64,000 nucleotides of DNA from contig CP065003.1 in the NCBI GenBank assembly GCA_016700175.1, forward strand, positions 1,126,001 to 1,190,000. Reading direction: 5' to 3'. Source of the stretch: Acidobacteriota bacterium. GTDB lineage: Bacteria; Acidobacteriota; Blastocatellia; Pyrinomonadales; Pyrinomonadaceae. Below are positions 1 through 7,531 of the stretch, piece after piece (position 1 is the first letter of the stretch; each line of letters opens with the position of its first letter). The notes under the pieces were generated by a model. The model was given only the letters and a program-made list of their open reading frames with translations, ran no database searches and was not told the DNA's origin. The position numbers and the translations under genes were made by a program.

Positions 1-421
1 GAATGTTGTACTCGATAAGCTGGGTTACGAGGTATAGGTTTCGTTCGAGATTGGTCGCATCGACGACCGCGATGATCAGGTCGGGTTTCGGAAGTCCAGG
101 CAAGCGGCCCGTAAGGACCTCACGCGCCAGCCTTTCGTCCAGCGAGGTCGCGTCGAGGCTGTAGAGACCCGGAAGGTCGATCAGCCTTGCCGCGGGCCGT
201 TCGGGATCGAACTTCCAGTTGCCCTCTTTCCTCTCGACGGTCACACCGGGATAATTCGCTACTTTCTGGCGAAGTCCCGTAAGAGCGTTGAACAGCGTGG
301 TCTTTCCCGCGTTGGGGTTTCCGGCGATGGCGATCAAAAGAGGTCTCGCTCCCGGTTTCGAAGCCGAATGACCGTTTGCGGGAACCGTGCCCGGCGTATT
401 CTCTCGTGTGTCAAAGCTCAT
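1..421 (-). CDS. feoB: FeoB ferrous iron transporter, N-terminal G domain (partial)
   Basis: This is the first 140 codons of FeoB, the inner-membrane GTP-regulated Fe(II) permease; the gene runs off the left edge. The translation shows the G1 P-loop GNPNAGKTTLFN, the G2 region around NYPGVTVE, the G3 motif DLPG followed by YSL, and VVDATNLERNLYL, all typical of the FeoB G domain. The TM segments lie outside the window. The start codon at 421 overlaps the feoA stop as ATGA, the usual translational coupling of feoAB. About 40 residues precede the P-loop, including a Gly/Pro/Ala-rich stretch. Confidence is high because the order of G motifs and the feoA partner agree. Confidence 0.97.
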   Translation of the reverse strand, partial: MSFDTRENTPGTVPANGHSASKPGARPLLIAIAGNPNAGKTTLFNALTGLRQKVANYPGVTVERKEGNWKFDPERPAARLIDLPGLYSLDATSLDERLAREVLTGRLPGLPKPDLIIAVVDATNLERNLYLVTQLIEYNI

Positions 422-657
422 TCAGTGACTTCGATCGATTCCGCCTCGTTGCGCCTCATGGCAAGGCTGTAGCCCCTTAGCCTTACTTCGATTGGGTCGC
501 CGAAGGGCGCGGATTTGACCACTCTGATCCACACGCCCGGGACGATCCCCATCTCCATGAGCCTCTTCGGCACGGGGCCGCTGCCGGAGACTCTAAGCAC
601 TTGGGCTTTCGTTCCGGCAGCGACATCGGCCAGTGTCAGGACCTTAATCTTTTCCAT
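418..657 (-). CDS. feoA: FeoA, SH3-like accessory protein of ferrous iron uptake
   Basis: A 79-residue protein with the FeoA SH3-like fold signature: LADVAAGTKAQVLRVSG, then LMEMGIVPG and a C-terminal GDPIEVRLRGYSLAMRR segment. FeoA is a small cytosolic partner that binds FeoB and is needed for Fe(II) transport. The length matches the family (about 75-85 residues). Its stop overlaps the feoB start by 4 bp, and its 5' end overlaps the preceding secreted-protein gene by 14 bp, so the three genes look like one transcript read on the minus strand. Confidence 0.95.
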   Translation of the reverse strand: MEKIKVLTLADVAAGTKAQVLRVSGSGPVPKRLMEMGIVPGVWIRVVKSAPFGDPIEVRLRGYSLAMRRNEAESIEVTE

Positions 658-1099
658 CCGTGTTTCTGGGCTTCAGATCCCAAAGCACGTTTACGATCAG
701 CCACTTGCCGTTATATTTCGCAACGTGCATGTAATCGACCCAATCCCGCATCTCGAGGCGTACAGTCGCCGTTTCGCGGAATATGTCGAGGATCTTCACA
801 TCCTTCTTCTGTTCGGCCTTAGGGGTGTTTTTCCCGTAACCGGTCCTCGCCATCTGGACAAGACCCAGCGAAGAAAGCTCGCTGACGCGGTTTCTTCCCT
901 CTCCCGCAGGTTCGATCCTTCTCTTTGCAAGGTCCGGCAAAAGCGCGCTTTCCATCTTAGCCGCATCGCCTTCGTACCAGCCTTCGGCATAGTTCAGCAC
1001 GGTCCGGGTGATCGCTTGCTCGGTTTCGGATTGTTGAGCGGATGCAGCGACACAAAGAAGTAGCATAAATGCCGCCGTCAGAAGTGTGTGTATCTTCAC
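644..1099 (-). CDS. Secreted NTF2/SnoaL-like protein (putative lumazine-binding type)
   Basis: A 151-residue protein with a clear Sec signal peptide (KIHTLLTAAFMLLLCVAASAQ). The mature part begins with EQAITRTVLNYAEGWYEGDAAKM and ends with ATVRLEMRDWVDYMHVAKYNGKWLIVNVLW. This layout of an N-terminal helix plus a curved sheet ending in GKWLIVNV is that of the SnoaL/NTF2-like group often labelled putative lumazine-binding; no catalytic residues are obvious. The start is a GTG at 1099, chosen because GGAGG sits 8 nt upstream. The gene overlaps feoA by 14 bp, so it probably shares its transcript. Its link to iron uptake is inference from position only. Confidence 0.75.
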   Translation of the reverse strand: MKIHTLLTAAFMLLLCVAASAQQSETEQAITRTVLNYAEGWYEGDAAKMESALLPDLAKRRIEPAGEGRNRVSELSSLGLVQMARTGYGKNTPKAEQKKDVKILDIFRETATVRLEMRDWVDYMHVAKYNGKWLIVNVLWDLKPRNTDGKD

Positions 1100-1236
1100 A
1101 AATATTACCTCCGTATGAAATACGGCGATAATACCTTAGGTGAAAGTTGAATTCAATTTCATTAAGAAACAAAAAATGCGGGTTTGCGCAGTTTCTGCCA
1201 TACGGCAAGGTCCTTGGTCGCAGGAAGGTCCAGGCG

Positions 1237-2796
1237 CTAGGGTGAGGATCGATCCATGCCGTTCGTCACCTTGAGAAGATCCGCACGGTACGGCCCCGCT
1301 TCGAGCCTCAGAGGCAGGCGCCTGCCGTCAGCGCTGAGCCATACCCGTATGTTCATCGCGTCGACCTGAGGCTCACCGGTTCGAATCGTGATCACGTTTG
1401 CCTGCCACTTTTTCCCGGACACCTCGATCTGCTCCATCACGGAAGGACGAAGCGTTATCACCTTTGCCTCGGTCCCCGCAAAGAGCGCAACCCTGGTGTC
1501 GTTAGAGGGGTTCGGAGCGCCGATCGGAGGCCGCAGGTTGAAAGCACGTACGGCATAGGCAAGCGTGAGAACGTTGTGCGTGCCGATCGGGATCTGGACC
1601 GGGGCGCCCGCCTGAACCGTTGCGGTTCCCTGCGTTTGATCGAACAGCGTCTGCTGTGAGAATTCGGAAAGAGCGCCCGCGAAGCCCAGGGTGGTTGCGA
1701 AGGGGACAAGGGTGTCCGGATCGACCCAGGCCTCGATACGGTCGGTGGCGCCGAACAGATCGTTCGCCGGGAGAGTTTCCGTAACCTGCGCCACCAGCCT
1801 CAGACTGTCGACGCCCAGGTACTGCTTGCGCTCAGACGCACTGAGCGTGACTATCGCGGCGGGAATTCCCTGCTTTGTAACCTGGTAGTCGAGGCTTTCG
1901 CCGAGCCTGAACGGAAGGTCCGGCGAGAGAGGCTGATTGTCGACATACGGTCTGGGCGTCGGAACCGGGGTCGGGGTCACGACCGGAGTGGGAGTCGGTA
2001 CAGGCGTCGCCGTCGGATCCGGTGCGGGTGTCAGGTCCTGAATACCCGCAAGACGCGCCTCGAAATCGCCGACCTCGGTCCTGAACCGAACCAAAACAGG
2101 GATCTTCCTGTCATCAGAAGTAAAGTTGACCCTGAAGTCCCTGATCTTCTCCTCGGTCAGGAACGAACTTTGAACCGTCGAGATCTGCGTGTCGAAGTCC
2201 CCGGCCTCGGTCGAAACGGATTCCTGGCCTGATATGACGAAGTCGAAATTGTGGATGCGCTCGTCTTCGAGCACGCTGAACGAACCGGCGCCGCCAAGAG
2301 ACCTGACCCTGTAGATCATCGAAAGAAGATCGAAAGCGGTTGACGGCTGTTCGAGGTAGCTGCGGGTGGTCTCTCTGGGAAACGGCCCCGTGTTCGCGAG
2401 TTCCTTCACAAGAAGCGGGTACCCGGTCTCGGGCGCTATGAACGTGGTTCGTGATTCGTCCCAGGTGTAGAATGCCGCGCTGACGAGGTCGACAGACTTG
2501 AGTTTCGCGGAAAGCTCAACCGCGTCCCTTCCCTCCAGTTTGCCTTTCGAGACAACATGGATCTCCGCATATCCGGCGATATCAAAGTTGTTGAAGGAGA
2601 TCGAATAGGTGAGTTTCTCTCCCACCTTAGGATTAGCATCCGGCTGAAGCGCACTAACCGTGGAATTCTCAAACGAAATCGCAGCAAGCAGGATCGCCGA
2701 AGCCGCAAGAAAGAGAACAGAGCGAAACGCGGCCGGGTGAAGGGCCGATGTGTTTCGTATTTGTCCGGGAAAAGGAAACTTAGGGAATAAGCTCAT
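1237..2796 (-). CDS. Double DUF3108 domain exported protein
   Basis: A 519-residue protein with an N-terminal hydrophobic segment (about residues 24-45), probably a signal anchor or signal peptide. Two DUF3108-like beta-rich domains follow. The first begins near KVGEKLTYSISFNNFDIAGYA (residues about 56-255). The second begins near RLGESLDYQVTKQGIPAA (about 297-510). They are joined by a Pro/Thr-Val linker of PTPTP type at about 262-285. DUF3108 proteins are envelope-associated with no established biochemical role. The start overlaps the pyrF stop as ATGA (2793-2796), so translation is coupled to pyrF. The domain duplication is unusual, since most family members carry one copy. Function is unknown. 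Confidence 0.8.
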   Translation of the reverse strand: MSLFPKFPFPGQIRNTSALHPAAFRSVLFLAASAILLAAISFENSTVSALQPDANPKVGEKLTYSISFNNFDIAGYAEIHVVSKGKLEGRDAVELSAKLKSVDLVSAAFYTWDESRTTFIAPETGYPLLVKELANTGPFPRETTRSYLEQPSTAFDLLSMIYRVRSLGGAGSFSVLEDERIHNFDFVISGQESVSTEAGDFDTQISTVQSSFLTEEKIRDFRVNFTSDDRKIPVLVRFRTEVGDFEARLAGIQDLTPAPDPTATPVPTPTPVVTPTPVPTPRPYVDNQPLSPDLPFRLGESLDYQVTKQGIPAAIVTLSASERKQYLGVDSLRLVAQVTETLPANDLFGATDRIEAWVDPDTLVPFATTLGFAGALSEFSQQTLFDQTQGTATVQAGAPVQIPIGTHNVLTLAYAVRAFNLRPPIGAPNPSNDTRVALFAGTEAKVITLRPSVMEQIEVSGKKWQANVITIRTGEPQVDAMNIRVWLSADGRRLPLRLEAGPYRADLLKVTNGMDRSSP

Positions 2797-3554
2797 CTGG
2801 GGTCCGTTGGCCCGGCGGCTTCTGTCATCTCCTTTACGATCTGACGCGCCGCTTCTACTCTGTCGCCGGCGCCCATTATCGGCCGCCCGACAACAAGGTA
2901 ATCCGAGCCCGCGCTTGCGGCTTGAGCCGGGGTCATTACACGCTTCTGGTCGTCGTGAGTTGCGTTCGAAGGCCTGATCCCGGGTGTCACGATCTCAAAT
3001 CCGGGAACACGGAGGGAATCGCGGATCATTCGGGCCTCGAACGGGGACACCACAACACCGTGCAATCCACATTTTGCAGTAAGTTCGCTCAATTGCAAAA
3101 CCCTCTCCTCTACCGTTTGTTCGATTCCCGTCTCGCTGAGAGCCTGCCGGTCCGAACTGGTCAGGACGGTCACACCTACGATCTTGGGCAATCTCAGGGA
3201 TTCCCTTTCGCAGGCATCATTTGCGGCTCCAAGAGCCGCCTTCATCATTTCGCTTCCGCCCGATGCGTGGACGTTGAACATCCAGATCCCCATTTTTGCG
3301 GCTTCCGCAGCCGCTCCCGCGACCGTGTTCGGAATGTCGTGGTATTTTACGTCCAAAAAGATCTCGATGCCGGAAGCGGCGAGGCGTTTGACGAGTGATG
3401 CCCCCTCGGAAGTGAACAGTTGCAGTCCTACCTTGAATGCGCCGACCTCGCCGCGCAGTTCGGAAACAGCCTCGAGCGCTTCGTCCGCGGTCGAGACATC
3501 GAGCGCCACGATCAGGCGGCGCTTCTGTTTTTCGTGCAGATCAGTGTTGTCCAT
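2793..3554 (-). CDS. pyrF: Orotidine 5'-phosphate decarboxylase
   Basis: PyrF converts OMP to UMP, the last step of de novo pyrimidine synthesis, in the cytosol. The 253-residue protein begins the barrel with RLIVALDVSTADEAL and carries the catalytic D-x-K-x-x-D motif as DVKYHDIPNT (D68, K70, D73). The phosphate-binding C-terminal part reads VTPGIRPS followed by DYLVVGRPIMGAGDRVEAA. Length and motif order are those of the group I bacterial enzyme. AAAGGAGG precedes the ATG at 3554. A strong hairpin with a T-run ends only about 27 bp upstream (see terminator entry), so pyrF may depend on read-through or a promoter inside the hairpin region. Confidence 0.97.
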   Translation of the reverse strand: MDNTDLHEKQKRRLIVALDVSTADEALEAVSELRGEVGAFKVGLQLFTSEGASLVKRLAASGIEIFLDVKYHDIPNTVAGAAAEAAKMGIWMFNVHASGGSEMMKAALGAANDACERESLRLPKIVGVTVLTSSDRQALSETGIEQTVEERVLQLSELTAKCGLHGVVVSPFEARMIRDSLRVPGFEIVTPGIRPSNATHDDQKRVMTPAQAASAGSDYLVVGRPIMGAGDRVEAARQIVKEMTEAAGPTDPR

Positions 3555-3581
3555 CGTCCTCCTTTGTGATTCCAGGCAAAA

Positions 3582-3604
3582 GAAAACCGGCGCCGGGCGC
3601 CGGT
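3582..3604 (-). terminator. Intrinsic terminator between the zinc-ribbon gene and pyrF
   Basis: On the minus strand ACCGGCGC pairs with GCGCCGGT (3597-3604 with 3586-3593) around a 3-nt loop and is followed by TTTTCTTTT. It lies between the stop of the upstream small gene and the pyrF ribosome-binding site. Confidence 0.8.
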
Positions 3605-3611
3605 CCGTGGG

Positions 3612-3899
3612 TCAATCGAAATCAAGCGGATTCTTGAAAGGCTCGTCCGAATCCTTGTCGGCCTTCTTGAAGGCCTCCTTGAACTTCTCGTCAAGGAGCC
3701 GGCGGCGGTCCTTCTGAGCCTCCTGCTCCTGTTCGAACAGCTTCTCCCTGAGCTCCTTCTGCTTGTCCATCTGCTGGCGAAGGTCCTCGAAACTGCCGGC
3801 GGCCTTCTTTTTCTCCGTATGAGAAATAAGAGAACCCGTCTGACCGTCGATCACGAGTTCGGCCTCACAGCAGGGGCAGATGATCGTTATCTTCTCCAT
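3612..3899 (-). CDS. Small CxxC protein with charged coiled-coil tail
   Basis: A 95-residue protein starting MEKITIICPCCEAELVID. The CPCC pair beside a beta-hairpin suggests half of a zinc ribbon or a redox motif. The remainder (about residues 30-95) is rich in Lys, Glu and Gln, with heptad-like LRQQMDKQKELREKLFEQ, and should form a long helix. The start at 3899 was preferred to an upstream in-frame start at 3968 because the latter would overlap the preceding gene and adds an Arg/Gly-rich stretch unlike the rest. It is 20 bp downstream of the lipoprotein gene, so the two are probably co-transcribed. No function is assigned. Confidence 0.7.
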   Translation of the reverse strand: MEKITIICPCCEAELVIDGQTGSLISHTEKKKAAGSFEDLRQQMDKQKELREKLFEQEQEAQKDRRRLLDEKFKEAFKKADKDSDEPFKNPLDFD

Positions 3900-3918
3900 A
3901 TCCGCCGTCTTGCGACCT

Positions 3919-4485
3919 CTACCTCCCGCTTTTTTTCGCGGGGTCCTTCTGGGGTTCGTTCGGATCAACAGGGATCACGAAACCTGCCGCATCGAGAAGC
4001 GTCCTTGCGGAGGCGGTCCTGAAATTGCCGATCTTGTCCTCGGTCACTTCGACCACTTTTCCGTTCTTCAGGTAGATCTTTATCGATACTTCCTTCGGCT
4101 TGAAGGTGGTCTTTACAACCTTGTCGAGGTACTTGTTTTTAAGGAAGGTCCTGGTTTCAACAACGTGCCCCTGCTTGTTCATCAAGGTCGCCATTTCGGA
4201 ATCATCCGGCAGGTTCTGTTTACGCGCTACGGTGTCGACCTTGTTCGTATCGATTACCGTCACTTTCGAATTGTCGAGCGTCGTGTTCTTGTCAATGTTC
4301 TCGATCCCGTTGTAAGGGACAAGGCGGCGGTTTCCGACGGTGTTGTAAGGATTCCCGTTGGCGTCCTCACGGGGGACCATTGCCTGATCCGTGTTCTCGG
4401 GTTCGGAAGCGGAACTGCACGCCGACCAGGCGGCTATCGAAACCGCTACGAATACCAAAAAAAGTAGCTTGATTACGTTGGACAT
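3919..4485 (-). CDS. Putative lipoprotein of unknown function
   Basis: A 188-residue protein. The start at 4485 (MSNVIKLLFLVFVAV) gives a lipoprotein-type signal ending in AAWSAC, with Cys23 as the likely lipidated residue. The mature part is hydrophilic and contains VVKTTFKPKEVSIKIYLKNG and EVTEDKIGNFRTASARTLLDAAG, followed by a Pro/Lys-rich C-terminus. I do not recognise a family. It is first in a minus-strand string with the CxxC protein. The longer reading frame up to 4566 is rejected because its first 27 residues would precede the signal peptide. Confidence 0.7.
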   Translation of the reverse strand: MSNVIKLLFLVFVAVSIAAWSACSSASEPENTDQAMVPREDANGNPYNTVGNRRLVPYNGIENIDKNTTLDNSKVTVIDTNKVDTVARKQNLPDDSEMATLMNKQGHVVETRTFLKNKYLDKVVKTTFKPKEVSIKIYLKNGKVVEVTEDKIGNFRTASARTLLDAAGFVIPVDPNEPQKDPAKKSGR

Positions 4486-5208
4486 CGTTTTACTGCATCC
4501 TGACGGGGTCACTTCTTTTGCCGGGCCTCGACACACCGTTTGGCCGGCCATCGGCGAAGATAACATTTATCCGAGCGTCGTTCAAAAACTGCGGCCAATG
4601 TACTGACGATAGGTTCGCCTACGGTCGCGACCGCAGACCTGCGCCTTCGCGGTGACCGAAGAAACCCGCGGAAACGAACGCGCTTCCGCTCGCAGGTCTT
4701 CCGGGGAGCTCGCGCAAAGCCTGAATCCCGGCAGCGAATGATCTCCTTTCCTCCGGCGATCAGATCCTATGATTCAAACGACAGCAGCTGGTTGATCAGG
4801 GGCCCGATTCCTCAAGCGATGCCGGGCTTCAGGTCGCGAACGAGGCAAAGTCCGCTAACGGATCTTTGTTCGCTCGGTTTTGGAATTCAATCCCGTTTCG
4901 CAGTTTGGTCAACACCAAAGGCAACTGAAAAAGGTAATTGCAGAGCTTCCGCAAGTACGGAAACTCGGGATCGCCGTTACTGCGGCGGACATGCTTGCAC
5001 TGATCACTCTTGGTGGATCAGCTCCTGTTGAGGATGGAGTTGACACAGTCGCCAGATCGGCAAGCCAAACGATCCGGCAATGCTTCTAGGATCAGCTATT
5101 TCTCCCGCACTGGCTTCTTTCGCCGGTGGCAGAACAACGGAAGTCTCAAACGAGCGGCTTCCACCGATCGGAGAGCGAAGAAGCGGGATCGATTTGAGGA
5201 CAACCAAA
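4486..5208. other. Divergent intergenic region, 723 bp
   Basis: No convincing protein gene is seen here; the open frames across it lack family signatures and most have no Shine-Dalgarno site. It separates the divergent lipoprotein and secreted-paralogue genes and should hold both promoters. A candidate structured RNA lies at 4635-4699. A TTGACA hexamer sits at 5039-5044 without a good -10 partner. Confidence 0.5.
4635..4699. ncRNA. Candidate structured RNA with three-way junction
   Basis: AGACCTGCG (4635-4643) pairs perfectly with CGCAGGTCT (4691-4699). Inside this outer stem lie two further hairpins, CTTCG/CGAAG (4645-4649 with 4657-4661) and GCGGAA/TTCCGC (4668-4673 with 4684-4689). Together they make a compact three-way junction, unlikely in ordinary spacer but possible by chance in GC-rich DNA. 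It matches no riboswitch class I can name. Strand is unknown. Confidence 0.3.
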
Positions 5209-6600
5209 ATGTTAAAGCAATACAAGAAAAGTACGGCCTTCGCGATGGCAGCGATCCTTCTCCTTGCGGGATTGGCGCCTGCGGGTTTGGCCCAAACTAA
5301 TACACAGAGCGGAAAGAGATCATCGGATCTGCTTAAGACGCCGACGTTGGCCGCCAGGACAGACGGAGCCAAGACCGGACAGGGCATCTCGTTCGAAGGA
5401 TCGAATTTCGCTGAATATGAACCGATCGACATCTTGGTCGAGAGCGTCACGGAGAAAGCAGCGGTTTCCGGGACGGTCGATCTCCTGGCTGCCAATTCAG
5501 ACGGCAACGGCCGCTTCTTGTTCGAGTGGAACATTCCCTTTGAGGGCAGGTTCAAGATCACCGCCAAGGGCGGCAATTCCGGCCTGGAAGCAAGCAGCAT
5601 AGTTCACGGAAACGGCTCTACTCCCGATCCGGTTCTCCTTTACGGCCACAAGTCCTGCAAGGAAGTGAACAAGCTTAACAACACGTTTCCGACGATCACT
5701 TCGGACTGGGGCTTCAAACTCAACTTCTGGGCCCCGGAAGGTACTTTTCCGATCGAGAACGACAGTAATCCGAACACGGTTCTGACGGGCGATGCGCCCG
5801 CCGAGCCCTCGAACAGTGTCACGACAGACATATGGAGCTACGGCAAGAAACTCGCCTGGACATCTACCCGGCCGATCGATGCGGTGATCGTCACCAAGTA
5901 TTACAACGGCCATCGGTATTCGAACGTGTATGTCTACGATCCCGAATCGATGGGCGATGAAGGTCCGCTCGAAGCGCCATACGATCAGAAGATCTATACC
6001 GTCGAGTTCTGTTACAGGCCAAGAGCGAAGGTGATCGTCGTCAAACACGCGACGCCTCCCAGCTCATTCCCGTTCGGATTTTCGACCACAGGACTCGGAA
6101 CGCCCACGTTCAACCTGGTTGATGACGATATCAATTCGGATCCGAGCATGGTCTTCGTCACGAACGCCGGGATCAAGACGGTCACGGAGGTTTCTCCGGA
6201 GCCGTATGTACTCTCGTCTGTCAACTGCGAGGTCTCAGGCCAGGGAGGATCGACGACAAATGTCTCGCTGCCCGGTGTGACGATCGATCTGAAGTCGGGC
6301 GACACTGTGACCTGTACATTCAACAATGATTTTCTGACCGCGAACGAAGCGGTTATCGAAGGCAAGGTAGTTGATCCTGCCGGCAATCCGATCACCGGCG
6401 TCGTGGTAACGGCGACGGACACGAACGGTACAACCCGGTCGGCAAGAACGAACGGTCTGGGTTTTTACCAGATCCGTGAGCTCGAAGCCGGATCCGATCT
6501 ATACGTCACGGCCGCCCACAAGCAGCACGTCTTCGGAGCACAGCTTGTCGAGATCCAGGAAGACGTGAGAGAGGTGAACTTTACGGCGCTGCCTCGCTGA
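5209..6600 (+). CDS. Secreted prealbumin-like/CarboxypepD-regulatory protein, paralogue 1
   Basis: A 463-residue exported protein starting MLKQYKKSTAFAMAAILLL with signal cleavage after LAPAGLAQ. TGAGGA 8 nt upstream supports ATG 5209 over an earlier in-frame start. Domain order is: a beta-sandwich with SFEGSNFAEYEPIDILVES and GRFLFEWNIPFEGRFKITA (IPT/Ig-like, about 45-130); a middle region with PDPVLLYGHKSC; a prealbumin-like domain with VKHATPPSSFPFGF and GDTVTCTFNNDF (about 270-375); and a C-terminal carboxypeptidase-regulatory-like domain, VIEGKVVDPAGNPITGV to the end. The paralogue at 7532 has the same order. Probable cell-surface or extracellular structural protein; no enzymatic residues seen. 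Confidence 0.8.
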   Translation: MLKQYKKSTAFAMAAILLLAGLAPAGLAQTNTQSGKRSSDLLKTPTLAARTDGAKTGQGISFEGSNFAEYEPIDILVESVTEKAAVSGTVDLLAANSDGNGRFLFEWNIPFEGRFKITAKGGNSGLEASSIVHGNGSTPDPVLLYGHKSCKEVNKLNNTFPTITSDWGFKLNFWAPEGTFPIENDSNPNTVLTGDAPAEPSNSVTTDIWSYGKKLAWTSTRPIDAVIVTKYYNGHRYSNVYVYDPESMGDEGPLEAPYDQKIYTVEFCYRPRAKVIVVKHATPPSSFPFGFSTTGLGTPTFNLVDDDINSDPSMVFVTNAGIKTVTEVSPEPYVLSSVNCEVSGQGGSTTNVSLPGVTIDLKSGDTVTCTFNNDFLTANEAVIEGKVVDPAGNPITGVVVTATDTNGTTRSARTNGLGFYQIRELEAGSDLYVTAAHKQHVFGAQLVEIQEDVREVNFTALPR

Positions 6601-6631
6601 TCGTCGATTCAGGCAACAATCTTGTCCTCAA

Positions 6632-6671
6632 GACCGGAGCGTTCAGAATGGAACGCTCCCGTCTTTTTTTT
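6632..6671 (+). terminator. Intrinsic terminator after paralogue 1
   Basis: GGAGCGTTC (6636-6644) pairs with GAACGCTCC (6651-6659), extended by GAC/GTC around one C-C mismatch, and is followed by a run of eight T. Confidence 0.92.
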
Positions 6672-7531
6672 ACGGGCATCCGCTTCTGAATTGGCTGATC
6701 GCAGCCTGCGCTCTATCATCGCCAGCCGGCGCGTTCGAACCTCCTCGTCCAGGATCCAAGTCCGTCAAGACGCCGTACGCCCTCTGCTGATCACCATACC
6801 GACCCCTGTCTGCGTACACCAAATCGAGGATTCCTTTGTGGACGTCACTGACAAACTTCTCACAGCCGACCGAACATCCCGTTGCAGCACTTGAAGGGTA
6901 TTAAGGTGATACTTGAAGAAAATGGAGCTTATTTGGACCTCTCCGTCATAACCAACTTAAAGTAAAACCTGAGAACTTGTTAGACATTTCGAGGATGTCG
7001 CATATAATGAGGCCAGTCAAAAAAAAGTGGAAGAACTGACTCGTTAGAAGTTTGCTGTTAGCACAACGAAATCAGTGACGGGATATTCCTAAACTCTCGA
7101 TTGAATTGATTTGCTGAGATTGGCGGAAGCCGGCTGGGCAGCCAAAGATCACATCGAGATTACTGAAGCCGATTGACAATTCCGTGGACTCGACAGGGCG
7201 CTGGGTTTCACCAAAGCCTGTATCACCCGGAACAAAATTGTTATACATCGCAATGTAATCTTGACAATCTTTAAGCCTTGCAGTAATTTACCCGCTATCT
7301 TTTAGAATCCGAGTTAAGGAATGGGCAGCAAACAAGCTGCTTATCCCCCTATTGGATAGACCTGACTTTGAGCAGTCGTCTCTATCGAAATGGAGGACCG
7401 GGAGATTTCCCGGGCTTTCGAATGATTCGATTTTGATCTCAGCTCCTACACGTCGGTTAGTTCTGGATAGGTCGGAAGGCAGTAGATTTGACCTTCCGAA
7501 GCGGTAACAAGAGCTACAGAAGGAGATTAAG
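6672..7531 (+). promoter_or_regulatory. Long intergenic/leader region before paralogue 2
   Basis: 860 bp without a credible gene. A possible sigma-70 promoter is TTGACA at 7261-7266 with TAATTT at 7284-7289 (17-bp spacing), which would give a leader of about 240 nt. The leader contains three hairpins: CCGGGA/TCCCGG around GATT (7398-7413), TCGAA/TTCGA (7418-7430) and TCGGAAGG/CCTTCCGA (7472-7499). The last ends 20 nt before the AGGAG of the next gene. No terminator follows these hairpins, so any control would act on translation or stability. This is inference. Confidence 0.4.

Noticed and set aside
4705..4735. CGCAAAGCC near 4713 as a possible cyclic-di-GMP-I riboswitch core
   Set aside because: The other conserved elements (GGGCAAACC with a GAAA tetraloop and the GGTAGC...GGGTTACC arm) are not found in order around it.
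6622..6894. A 90-codon plus-strand frame after paralogue 1
   Set aside because: It crosses a strong terminator, lacks an RBS and has no recognisable sequence.
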